A DNA stretch of 64,000 nt from Gymnogyps californianus (Eukaryota; Chordata; Aves; Accipitriformes; Cathartidae). The notes under the pieces were generated by a model. It saw only the letters and a list, made by a program, of their open reading frames with translations. It was not told the origin of the DNA and searched no databases. Where the stretch lies: assembly GCF_018139145.2 (NCBI RefSeq), contig NC_059474.1, positions 40,752,344 to 40,816,343 of the forward strand, given 5' to 3'. This document shows, piece after piece, positions 36,573 to 49,436 of this stretch (the stretch's first letter is position 1; each line of letters starts with the position of its first letter). Both the position numbers and the translations under genes were made by a program.

Positions 36573-39500
36573 AGGCTCCAGAAAGTAGATAATTCTATCA
36601 AATTTCTTAGAATTATTATGTTACTATTACCAAAATGAAACAACGACAAAAAAAATCTACAACTGAAAGATAGAAGCTATTTTTCTCTGGAATTGCTAAT
36701 ACTTAAGTCCATTCAAATTCAAGTTAACCACACTCTGCAAGGTTTTGCTCAGTGTTTATTACAGTATTATAATAGTCTTATAAATGTACTACCCACATGC
36801 ATAGCTGTTCTTTAGACTGCATATCATGTTTAAACAAAGTATACATTTAAACAGAGCCAACATCTTTGAATTAGTAGATAGATTGATAAATTAATTAGTA
36901 GAATGACAATGAGTAGTGGGACTATTTCCAGAACTCTAGTCTGGAAACCAAATTTTTATTCTTTTTCTCCTAAAACTACCTTCACTGGCCAAAAAGTCTC
37001 TGATCTACCTCATCATTGTGAGGACATGATGGAAGGAAACTAATAATAAAAACTTCAGAAAACTCATTTATTGCAAGAACATGTTAGCTATATTTGCTAC
37101 AAGGAAAAATAGCTCAGCATGGATTGCTTTCTTACTTAAGTGCTAGGATATTAATTACCCAAAATTCAGTCTCTAATAAAATATTCATGTTGCTTTGCAT
37201 GGGTGAGAAAATATGCACAGTAGGCACAGCAGGAAGCTCTGTCTATGAACATTATTCAAACTTAGTTTAGTGCAGAAGTGTTCTTCGAAAACTTCATTGA
37301 TCCTGAAAATTAGTGATCAGTGAAGGATGTGAAATATTAACAAACAAAAAAAAGTTTTTTCAATAATGTTGAAGAAACAGATGGATCTCAAGATCAATAT
37401 TTATGATGTATACGCAAATTTTCTGAACAGAAGAGTTCAGATAGTTTACAGCTGAGTGAAACAGGAATTATTTTAATTTGCATTGTCTCAATGAATGTTG
37501 CTTTTATAATCTAATGTCTAAGTCATGGACAGTTTCATTTACATTTATTCCCATAATACTTCTCTATGACATTAACTGTTAGGAGATCAAATTGTGATCT
37601 CAATTTTGCATTAAGAAGTGCCTTATTTTCACCAAGTTCAGAACATAGACATGATTACCTTTATTTTAGCCACTACTTTACAATGTTCTAACCAGGAAAA
37701 AAGACAAAACCAACATGGTTATTTCCAGATTAATTTTTGGAAGTATGCAGCATAAATCAAAGTATGGTCTGGAGAAGAAGACAACAAGGCAGGAGAGGTT
37801 TTGGAGTGAGACTTAAGCATTGGGCTGGTACAGGTCTGGGTTATACCCCAAAAAAGATTCAAGGTAGGTCTTGTTCTCACATATATAGGCCTGGGAACTT
37901 AGCTGCCCTGTTGCGTCACCTGATTTAGAAAGTTCATGTTACTTACATTACAGGTTGTACCATAAACAGTGCAAACAGACAAACTAGTGATGAGTGTGCA
38001 GTCATCCACTTGCCAAGCGTACCGGATGAATAGTACCTTTGCCATTGCACAGAACCCACAACCACCAGGGCTTAGCACCATGACTACACCTAACCAAGAA
38101 TAGTTTACTCTTAATCTTTGTCATATTACGTTCCCAAATAATGCTGTTGGAGGAATGAAATTGTACCGTCACAAAAAATAATCGCTAACTTTAAGTTGCT
38201 TAATTCAAGAGTATCAACTAGTGGACCCCATGGTGAATACCCGTGTTTTTTACTACACTGAATGGTATAGAGGCCATATGGTCCCTTTGGACATACTTGC
38301 AGCCAAAAACAGGTTGGTGCCCAAAAAGGAAAACAGTAACATGAAAGGTCATATTGAATAAAAACATATTTGTGTCATATAGTATCAAAATCATAGCCCA
38401 GACCCAGGAAATGTCAAGTCAAATCAAGTCACAAGATGTCTCCATTGCAAGGACTTCGTATCAGACATTTCAGAAGATTTTCAAGTCGTTGTCTACAAAG
38501 ACTTGCATAATATAATATACTCCCTACAAGGGACACACAACTATCTTGTCACAACTAGCTGCCTTGTATGTCCTATACTGAACATCAGTCTTCCAAGCTT
38601 ATGGTAAAATCAACAGCTAATACTAGCTTAGCTTAAACTTTTTTATTCTGAAGACCATGAATCTCTTTTCTTTTATGTCTTCCCTTTCTCCTGAATTGCT
38701 TTCAACTATGTTCTTCTGTGTTGGAAGACACCTATTTCAATTGAATCCCCTTAACTGAGCAGAAAATCATGTTAAGTGTCTGCTGTTACTGAACGTTATG
38801 TACTGGATCCATCTCATCCAAATTTAATTATTTAAAAATGGAGTGCCCACTGTAAGTTAGTCAAATAGAGGAAAAAGACTAGAATTCCTCAGTTCCTTGA
38901 CTTTTCACAGCCTAATGTTCTTATGGTAAGATAACCTTATGAAGCGCTTCTCCCTGCCACAATTATAGTCTAAAACATAAGCTTTGATAAAATGCTTAAC
39001 ATTTTTTGATGGTTAATGTCAGTGAAGATAATTCTTATGTACACTACTTATAGCAATTCTTCACACCAATATTTTATTCAGAGTGAAAAAGTGAAATTTT
39101 CAATATGACATAGAAGTTTTGAGCAACAACAGACGTGTGGAAATAATTCTAAGAAAATAAGTGTAATTAAGTATAGTAATTCACTTTTCCTAGTAAATCC
39201 CCCCAAATGAGGATTTTTGTTCAGCAGAGAAAATCTAAGTAAGCATGCAATGAAAAATCTCTTAAATAATGTATTTACCTGTTTAGATTTGGTGTTTGAT
39301 GCTAGAACATGATGGTTTATTAAAAAATGTCATCTTTTTGCTAAACTTATTTCCAGTGTCAAATACTGGATGTACAGCATGTACATCATTTCCAGCAATC
39401 CTGTTTTAAAAGGTGATTATAGGAAACTGGCCCCAAGATAGACTATTTACACAGACGAGAACACCACAGGCACTCCTGGACAGTCTATACTTACTGTCAA

Positions 39501-40000
39501 GGTCACACTGAACTCACTGCCTCAGAGCAATACCTTTCCATATAGTTTTGTGATGGGTTACCACTGTCTTACTGTATAAGTAAGGGCATAAAACTGGAGA
39601 AATGCAGCGGTGACTACAGGTCTGGTGACTATGCCTACAGATTTCAGGGATACCTCTCTATTTTTTTTCTAACAATAGTCTGTCTCTTTTAGTTATGCTT
39701 ATCTCTCACACCTAAGATGAAGGGACACTTTCTAAATAAGTAAAGGCTGTTGCCTGTACAGTGAGGGGAGATCGTACATTTCTGGCATGGCACATAACAA
39801 ATGGTTGGGAAAACAGAGTCACTCCTAGAAACGTATTTAAAGTTTACAGTGCAGCTTGTCTTAGTATTCTGTTTCCCATTAAAAGATGTAGCCTGCCTTT
39901 CTACAAGATATGTATAAGGCTTCGTCATTAATATTGGACTTGTCATTTCAATGTTAAGCATAGAACACTTCAGAGTAGTTGCTTGTTGGGTGGACAGAAC

Positions 40001-40124
40001 TCACTCATGCTCATCACTGCTAATAAGTCTGTGTGGGATGAGGTCATAGTCTCGGCATATCCGACGTGACATGAAAACATTTTGTTCCCTTGTGCGATCA
40101 GCAGACACAGCATCTATTCTCATC
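40001..40124 (-). CDS. Candidate terminal coding exon, gene unknown
   Basis: On the minus strand an open frame of 40 codons from ATG at 40123-40121 to TGA at 40003-40001 encodes MRIDAVSADRTREQNV, then FMSRRICRDYDLIPHRLI, then SSDEHE. A possible splice acceptor (GTTGCTAGGTTATCGCAG, AG at 40126-40125) lies just before it; the frame stays open upstream to about 40186. The peptide is charged and protein-like, and the segment keeps several CpGs (GATCGC, CACGTCGG, GCCGAG) in DNA where CpG is scarce, which can mark coding or regulatory constraint. The pyrimidine tract is weak. I do not recognise the protein. It may be a last exon, a pseudogene piece or a chance frame. Confidence 0.25.
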
Positions 40125-43100
40125 CTGCGATAACCTAGCAACAGCAGTATGTGCCCACATGACCAAAACGTGCTATTAACTCCCACTTCACAAGGTTTAC
40201 AGCTCAGCAGCTCCGCTACCTGTGGCTTGTTTCAAATGCCACAGCACGCTTTCCAAGTGATTTGAGTAACTGATTTGCTATGCAGACCTACACACTTTTT
40301 TTTTTTTTAAATACAAAGTACTTCAATAAGATTAATCAGCTAACACAGTATGAGTAGTTAACATAGGTAACTTAGATTTATTTTTTTTTTTTTAGTGGGT
40401 AGGCTAAGTAATTACTCTTTTTAAGAGTTTCATTATCTCAGGTGGTTAGCTATTTTTAGGTCGTACTTTGAGCGCACAGTCACACCTATCCTCAAAGGTA
40501 AAATTGCTGGTTATCCATACTGTTTGCAAGTTGGTGCATTTTTCAGGACATGACAGGGGAAAGGGCAAACAAGCCACTGAGTGGCAAAACTTAAATTGGC
40601 CAAACTTATCTTACAGAACGTGTAAAAACAGCCTTTTTACATCATCAGCCATCCATAGCCAGGATGATCCCCAGATTCTATCCACCAAATGTAGTCCCAC
40701 ACGTCCTTGAAGCAAGCTAGTCTTCAGCTGTGTGTGCAGTTTTGCACTATTCCTGGCCAGATTAGTCATGTGCCCTAACAGAGGGCAAAGACAACTGTTG
40801 AACTCCTCATGACTCAGAGCAAACCAGGAAGGACTTTTAGCATGATAAATGGGCCCCGGCAGAAGACAACTACGTAAAGATGAAGTGTTTCTCAATTTTG
40901 AGCGGAAGAGGAAAGCTAAAGTTTCAAGACAGGTTCAACTCTGAGTTTTGATGAGGGGAGAAAGGCTATACTAACAAAATTATTGAGGACAACTAACAGC
41001 AAAGACAGAAACAACAAACATTAAGTCCTTTATCTTTACTTATTCTAATGCAACAAGATAAATGGGTAAACCTTTATAAGTACCTTCTCGGGTACAGAAA
41101 TTTTCCAACAGAGTTTTGAAAAAATAAAATTCATGTGCAGGGTAAAGAAACACAATACCAGATTGTGAACAATTAGTCATGAGCAAGAGTGAGACAAACA
41201 TTTTTACATTCAAATTATTATTTAGAAATAGCAAACCATTTTTACTGGCAAAGAATATTACAGTATGCAGATGTTTTTGAAGTTAAAACAGATGCAGATG
41301 CTAAAGATATGAATGACAAACCAGTGATTCCCATAGTAAGTGAAGTGAAAGCCATTTGTCCTATGTCTGCAGCCCAAAAGAAATATATATCAACACGTGG
41401 AATTTAACTATACAGGAAGCCACACAGATTTGATTTGATCTTGAAATGGCCCAGATACTGTTTGGGTTTTCTTCTTCATGTACAAAAATGCTGAAATTTT
41501 ACCTTGCTGTATTTGCATACAAGGCTACTTCACAATTAATGCAAGATTTATGTAAAAACTATGTCCTGTCATTGATTTTAATGAGTCATATCTGCAAAAA
41601 CAACATAGACAGCTTTCTGCATTTTAAGAGCACATATAGACTATTGCTTTTGTGTTTTGGGGGGCTGGTTTTGTTCGGTTTTGCTCTTTATGGAAGTGTC
41701 CATACCAGAATTCCTTATGCATTCTTGTACTTTATCCACAGGAGTAAAACAGAAAGACAAATATAGCTAAAACAGACAAGGGAAATATTCCCAGAGTTAT
41801 TTTTCCTTCAGTCTTCCATAACTATGGTTCCAGAGGAAATAATGACTGACGTTCATACTTTAGAAAACTGCAGTAAAGCTAAGCAGCCACACGTTCCACA
41901 AGCCTCTTCAGATGATTTCAGCATAGCTATGATGTCTTCACTGCATGCGAGTGCCTACATGATGATGTTATCTGGGAATATTTGCCATTTTATATTTTAT
42001 TAAAGTCTAAAACCAGGTGTGCAAGTCATCTTTAATAATTTTTAATTACTGTCATCATTTTGATGTGACTACTCTGGTGCCGTAGTAACTTTCATGGAAC
42101 TACTCTTTTTCCTTATCTCTGTATAAGTTGTCAGAACAGTGAGAGAAACTTCCTCTTCTCTTGTGCTAGGACTAATCAGGAATAAGTAGCTGTAACCACT
42201 AGTCCACAAAACCTGTTGTCAACACATGCCCCTTAAATCATGGCCCATCCACCACTGCCAAGTTCACAAAGCTGGCTGCTTGCAGAAATGAGCAGGTGCT
42301 CAAGTCTCCTGACTGACACTGGTATGACTGGGCTCATGGCCACCTGTGGCTGCCAGTATTAGCCTACATCTTTTCCTCAAATATAATAAATGAAAATAGC
42401 ACGTCTTCTTAAAAGTTCTTCAAATGATTGCTTTTAGACTCGACCTAAGAGTTTCCAAGATTTTTTTTTCAGTCTTTGGGGAAAAAGGTCCTTTACAGGA
42501 CCCCACCCACAAAAAGGAAAAAAAATATGTATCAGCAAGGCATCCATTTTGAAAACTTTCTGCAGATGCAAAAGATTTTTTGAACAACATTATATGACCC
42601 CTACATCAAAAAAGCCACCAGACTGGTGGCTATAGTACCGGCCTGGCACAAGGAGATTGGGTTCAGGATTCTGGCCTGGCATAAGCAGGGTGGAACTTGT
42701 GCGAGCACTGTCACATCTTCCACAAGTGCCCTGATTTTCAGGCTACTGTCTGCTCTTGATGTGGTTATCTAGGCCATTTTTATAAATCAACTTCTCACCT
42801 GTTAGGTAGGAAACTGCTTCAGGCATACCTTGTTTTCATCCCTTTGCCAGATAAAATAAGTTCTAGAGTGTCAAAAACCTTTGCAGGAAGAAAAAAATTC
42901 CAAGTTTTAAACTGCAAAGTAAACTATCACCTTAAGTTTATGAAAATTAAATTATATTCTAATTATGGTCCCTTTTAGATTTATAACGTTCTAAACAGTT
43001 ACTGGGTATTGGCATTGCCCAACCACAACTGCCAAATTTCAAAACTATGGAGCTATAACCTTCTATCAGCAGTGTTTAACGTCTCTTCTCTGTTGTATTT

Positions 43101-46100
43101 TTCCCAAATGCAGCTCCTTTTATTCTCAAGGAAGCATAAATAGTAATTTTCTCTTTGCTCATTCTCACCTTTCCCCCTTCACACCTGTTGCACCATACTA
43201 TTATTTTTTTCCTCCCTATAAGAAAGTTTGGCCCAAACAAAATCCAAGGCATACCAAATGAAATTCTAATCTTGAGGCCTGTTTATAGACCACAGAGGGA
43301 GAAAAAGAGAAATAGTGCAACTAAATCAGACTACTTTGAAAGACAGATGCATCACCTACATACGCAGTGAGGAAAAGAAAAGTGAGGTTACAGGTAATAA
43401 ATATCCTATTTTTGCTCTCTTGGTTCAGAGAGATGTGTTTCTCTCAGAAATACAGAATTTCAAAAGGCAGTTAGCCTTCTTCAGATGTTATGGGTTGGTT
43501 TTATCCTCATTTTTATTTTTCTTCTCTCTTTAGAGTGAAAGGAAATGTACATCTTGCAATTTAAAGATGTAATACTCATCTTTGGTTTTCCTACTCTAAA
43601 TTAGAAATTGGTATATTTGATGAATTTCAAAGAAAATAAGAATTTAGTATTAAAGCATGTTTTTGACCCTATTTTGGTTCCTAATTACATAATAAAGAGA
43701 CCAATGCTAATTTGAATAGCAAGGTGGTTTAGATCCTGTTGCTCATTTTCAACTTGCTATGGAATCACCTTTGAACTTATGACCTTTATGTGTCCAGTCA
43801 TCTTGTCCCTCTTTCTTTATACACATCAACAGTGTTCCTGGTCTTGTCTAGTCAATCTTCTAAGTCTTGCACAGTCACATCCCCTTTCACATCCACCTTG
43901 GAAGGGTATGACTCTCTTGACCTTTTCTTCAAACCTTTTTTCCCTGACTACATTAAAATCTTTTAATTAACGCAGTTTTCTTGCACAGCTAACAGTGAAT
44001 GCCTCATATACAAATCTGCCAGTTTAAATAAACTTGCCTTTAAGCTTGACTTTGATCCTCCATTTATGACTTTCTTAATTTGGACAGTCCCTGCAGTGGG
44101 AGTTCAGAGAGCATTTAGCCCATACTGAAAGTAATTAGTTTGATTATTTATGTTTTGGTAAAAGAATTACTATTATTCCTACTCATTTTTATCTTTTAGT
44201 GATCTCCATATGCTGCTAACTTAGATGTAAAAAATAAGTTAATCCCAATGTTCACCTATTCAAAAGGATTCTGAGTAAAAAATAAAATAAAGTAATATCC
44301 TTCTACTATGGAAAGCCTCGAGCTGCATCTCTATTCACTAAAGCTGAATAATCCCAATCCTGTTCCTGCCTTCACATCAGTCTTCCTTCAGTGTATTTAC
44401 TTTGGAATATTTACACATTTTATACTGGACTCTATAATTGATTTTTATTGAAACGCCTTAATTTAAGAATTCAAAACTTCTTAAACAATAGACAGTTGGT
44501 ATATATTTAACATTTGTTAACAGCTTTTCTAATAAATTCACGGTAGAGACTAATTTTTGGTATGCTGGTATTACACTGATGTTTTTCTTGACAATAACTG
44601 TTAAATATTTAATACTATTCTTCACCTTTCTCCAGCCATATAAAAATATATCCTAGATAACATAGCTATGACACTAAACATTGCAAAACATTTTTAAATA
44701 GTTATGTCCTACTATGGACTTATTACTTATCAGCCACATTATTACAGCATCAATTTTAACTGAACTGACACTTTGTCACTAGAGTAACGGATGACAATAA
44801 TTGAAAATGGTAAGAGTACCTTTAGTCATGTTCTTATCACGAGTCAAGCTTAATAGAAAATTGAATATTCAACTAGTACTCTGTTGTCCAAACAAAATAC
44901 AATACACTCGACAGCAACCGAAGTGACTGAAGACAGTTTAAATAATCTGTTTTAAAATAGAAAGCCTATGCCCAACAGTATACGCCTTGCATACATACAG
45001 TATGGAGGCACCTGGCATCAACTTCTTTAGAATTAATAAAATCACATTAAGTGACTTCCTCTATAGGCTTCTCAGATTAGGATTTCATTTGAAAAGCAGC
45101 TAATACCACCCCCATTTTTCTCAAGTCTACGTTACAGGTAGTAATTATTACCTGATTACTGGTAGAACTGAGTTTACAATTATGGTGAGTTTAAGACTGA
45201 AATATGGTTAGTTCAAGTTATGACGTTTCAAAGAGATAAAGTGTGCAAACAGCCTGAGAGAACTCTAGTTAGTGGCAGCTTTTCAATATAGCCGGCCGTG
45301 GAAACCAGGTATAGGTTTTTGGAAGGAGAGAGAGTCTGAAATAGCGTGCATCCAGTTTCAGAACTTCTGAAGATAAGTAAATAAAGCTAACTCAAGCTAT
45401 GTGTTACTATGGTTTGGGGTACTGGAAAGTAACCTGCACACGCCCTGATAACTCTTGGCACAAGTGCAGAAATGACACACGTGTACCATCCTACAAGTAC
45501 TTTTATAATTGGAAAACAAGACAAGACAAATCAGACACTGGAGAGTCGAGCAGAACCGACACTAAGTACACTGGAAATCAATAGCACTGTCTAACCCTGT
45601 ACTTCCGTACAATTACTCCAAATACCCTTCTGATTTTGAACATAAAATTCAGTCATGCTTTGACTGGGCTATTAACACAGCTAAGGGTGCTCATGCTACC
45701 CGAAACTACATGGATTCTCTTTTCCAGAGAAGTACCAGATATTTGTTAGAAGTCAATAGTCTCAATTACTTGACAAACTGTGTTTCACTTCACATTTAAT
45801 AGCCTATAACAAGCTTTACATCTTACGAACATGGGATTCCCTACCCAACCCCCAATAAGATAAATAAATAAATAGAAGCAACCCACAAAACCTACATGCA
45901 AAAGGGAAAGAATGAGGGACTGGTTATCAAAAGTGTGAGGCTTATCCCAACCTCATTTGATCAGAGAGCAAGTCTTCTGCACTGTTATAACAACATAGGT
46001 AAAAGGTCCATTCAGTTCCAACATACGACTAAAGATTACATTGCAGAAGAGGAAAAAACAGACTCAGCAGAATTTGTCATTTCAAGCTGCAGAGAATCCT

Positions 46101-46178
46101 TCCTAACACATTTAGTTGTGGGTCTGTTCAGAAACATCTGGTGCCAACCTGTCTTTTTCAGTGGAATTTCCTTTATGA

Positions 46179-46231
46179 AAGGAAAAAAAAAAACAAAACC
46201 CAAACCCAAATAAAAAAAACCCCAAACCCCC
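46179..46231 (-). repeat. A/C-rich patch with G-quadruplex-type motif on minus strand
   Basis: On the plus strand C runs lie at 46199-46201, 46205-46207, 46220-46223 and 46227-46231, separated by A-rich spacers of 3, 12 and 3 bases, after a long A run. The minus strand therefore reads G5-TTT-G4-(12 T/A)-G3-TTT-G3, four G runs of three or more. Confidence 0.75.
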
Positions 46232-48132
46232 AGCTCAATATCGGCCCTTTAAGGCATTAAAGAACATCCATAGCCAGAGAAAGCTATCTCTTTTCACATT
46301 CTTTTTGAATGTCCCTTGTTGTATCCAGAGAGTAGGTGCATACTCAACCAGCAGAAGCCCTGAAGCATAGAATTAATTAAATCTACACGCACAGAGTAAA
46401 CATGCAGTGATCAAGAATCATTTCACTCCCATAACGGGAATACCAGAAAGCCTTCATGCTGTATGCTTTAATTTATAGCCCTAGTATTACCCTTAAAACG
46501 TATTATGCAGTCTCTTTCCAGGATTTATCAATCTTGAAATATCACTCTCTAATTCAGAGATAATTCAAAATCTCTCTTCCCTTCATGGTTAGGCACCTTC
46601 TTCTTCAGGTCTTGGTGAAGAAAGTATTTAATCTTATGTTACAACATAGGATTTAATAGTGATATAGCATATAATTTTGAAAATAATTACTTTCAAAGGT
46701 CAGGGAAGAAGAAAAGATATTTGCATGTGGGTAAAAAAAGAAATCATACTACTTAACCTGAATAGTTTAAGCAAACCAAACTTTAAAATCTCTTCATACA
46801 CCTCAATCTTTTCACCTTGTCATCCTTCTCTATACTGCACTTCATTTAGTGTTTGGTTTTTTTAAACTGTGAAATTCTCCTCGATTATATTAAAGAGGGG
46901 ATAAGCTTACAGAGCAGGCCTAATGAATCAAGAAAGATCACTTAAAATATTGAAGTTTGACCTGTAACCATGCCATCCCTGAAGCAGTCCAATTATTATT
47001 ATTCAGTGTGTACAGCAGAGTTTTTAAAAAATGAGTAAGGTCAAAGTCAGGCTTCATGAAAGCCTCAGCTGCAGCTGAAATCTAAAGTGCCTCACCAGAA
47101 ATGATTAAAGCTACCTAAAAAGCATCCATTTCCACAGAGAACAGCTACAAAAGGGAAAACACAGTATTATTATGGGGGAACTTGCATTTTCTTTCCCTCA
47201 CCCAGAAGCCAACCACAAACACCTGTCTTTAAATTCTGTGTGTGTAACTGCAACTTCAGCATAACTGCATTTAAGGAAAAGTCTATCATTGTCCTAGATG
47301 CTAAATTGCAAAAACAGGTGCATTTCAACTCTTATAAATAAAAAAATATGCAAAGACTACTGACTTTTCTGCTGTACATATAGCTTTATCATATACATTA
47401 TATGCACACTCATTTTTCTGGCATTACGTTTGACAAGACAAAAATAGCTGTAGTTGACTTGATGACTTTCCTTAACAGGAACTTCAGTTACATTCAAAAG
47501 CTTGTAGTCATTCTCCTGGAATGAAAATCAAGACAAAAACTAATAGGTAGGTAACTATCTATGTAACTTATTGTTACAGTGGCAGTAACTGTGTATCTTA
47601 AAGGCTGAGTTGTAAACCATTTTGGTCTTTTCATATAGATAAGAGGTATTTTTCCCTTGCTTTTCTGGCAGAAGATTATGATTCTGATCACAGGGAGTGG
47701 ATGTGGCAACAAAAAACGCACCAAGTATTTTGATAAGATTTGCACTCTTGTAAAATAGACCTTTGTGTCAGTGGGTCATTTATGTCTTCTCCATAGGACA
47801 GCTCTGTATCTATTTCTTTTTTCCAGGCAACCAGCTAGTCTGCAGAGACAAATGTAAATTCAGGGTAAGCAACGAAATCAGCCAGAGACAAAACTATAAT
47901 AGTGATTTCAGAGGAGACGTATCCAGAGAACATCACTGTAGCTCATCTTGAGCTCAGATGAGAGTCCCACGCAGGGGAGTGCACGCAGCTAACAACATCT
48001 ACCAATTCCAATCTTTAATATGCCTATCTAATGAAAACATTATTTCTTTAAAAAGTCATTTTTAGAGTTTGGCAGCTGCTACGGTTTTAGTATTGAGCAA
48101 TTCTGTTAAACACATTCAATGATATTAGCATA

Positions 48133-48157
48133 ATTACTAGCTATAGTAATTATAGCT
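48133..48157. repeat. Two overlapping short palindromes
   Basis: ATTACT-AGCTAT-AGTAAT (48133-48150) overlaps AGCTATA-GTAAT-TATAGCT (48139-48157). Both arms are perfect. Such AT-rich palindromes are common by chance. Confidence 0.8.
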
Positions 48158-49412
48158 AGCAATAGCTATAGCCCCTTTTCTGCAAACAGCTGCAGATAGA
48201 AATACTTTTAGGTATTTGAAAAGCCTACTCAAACCCAGCTGGGTCAAGTTATTCACATTGGTCGGTAATGTTAGGACTAAGATGCATGTTTCTCCAAGGT
48301 TATAGTCCATGCATCTGAGCATGAGGGATACAGGAGTTTTACAATTTAAATATAACATCATAGAAATTTAATAATTGCCTAAAGCACTTTTTATTTTTCT
48401 ACTGTAATAAAAATTCACTATTTGAGTCCCATTTGCAAATTTTTAAATACTAAAATAAGCGTTCCCTATTACTTGCTTAAACAATTGCATTTTCAAAAAT
48501 GAAATAAATAAATATTTATTTTATTGAATGAGATCATTTGTGACAAATATCTGAGGAAAGAAAACATGTTTTATCTACTACTTAATTTTCTATGAAACTC
48601 TAACCTATAAAATGTGAGCTGTCATTGCTGTGCTGGGGCTAGCTGGCAACAGTAGAGAACTGTTCCAAGGTCACAGAGTACCTAAAGATCTATCTATAAT
48701 GCTCAATTTGTTAATGTATTCATTTAAAAAAAAAAAAATTACATCTTCACACTAGGAAGGCACTTGGACCCAGAGGATGAGAAATGAAAATAAAAGCTAA
48801 CAGATCTTTATTTGTATTGCTACCTTGAATCCACTTGTGAGCTTCCATAAATTTTCCTCCTGAAAATCAGTTTCTCCACACAAAAAAACAGACCAACAGC
48901 ATTAATTTTACTTTATACAGTTCCTGATATCCACTGAAATCACCTGAAGTGAACTAAAATCCTCAGAAAGCATGACCATTGTCTTCACTTGTTAGCATCA
49001 GAGAAAGCAATAGTTGAAAGCAGGCCATGAAGGAACACCCCGCACAGTTCATGATTTACTATCAGTTAATTATAAATCTCTCCTATAAATACTTCTTTCC
49101 CAAGAAAGGAAAAGTCATTAGGTCCTCTGTATCATCTCAATCACTTGCAGTCTATTATCATGTTAAAAATAAATTGAAAAAGATAAAAACTGCCAAATAA
49201 ACCATAGAATTTTTTTAAGCCTGCAAACTTAAAGGGAAATTCAGTTATCGCAAAGGAAATTATTTTTTTCCTATAAAAAGTTATCCTGATTCCAGAGTTG
49301 TGTTATCTCAGATGATGAAAAAACCAGAAGAGCAATCTCTCTGATACTACAAGAAATAATTCTTATTGTATTTCCTGTAGTATTTATACTGTTTTTATAT
49401 ATAATATACTTT

Positions 49413-49436
49413 TATATATATATATACACACACACT
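49413..49436. repeat. (TA)n(CA)n microsatellite
   Basis: TATATATATATATACACACA type tract: several TA units passing directly into CA units. Confidence 0.9.

Larger units (their letters stand above)
32291..40000. other. AT-rich unique sequence with small repeats, no gene seen
   Basis: It contains the 25-bp minisatellite at 34572-34636, A/C-rich patches (32299-32326, 36214-36263, 36527-36572) and T runs (34446, 35339). The 136-codon minus frame at 35086-35496 is half low-complexity and is not treated as a gene. No transposon recognised. Confidence 0.5.

Noticed and set aside
42614..42630. Inverted repeat GCCACCA-GAC-TGGTGGC
   Set aside because: A 7-base stem with a 3-base loop and no T run or neighbouring gene; expected by chance in 64 kb.
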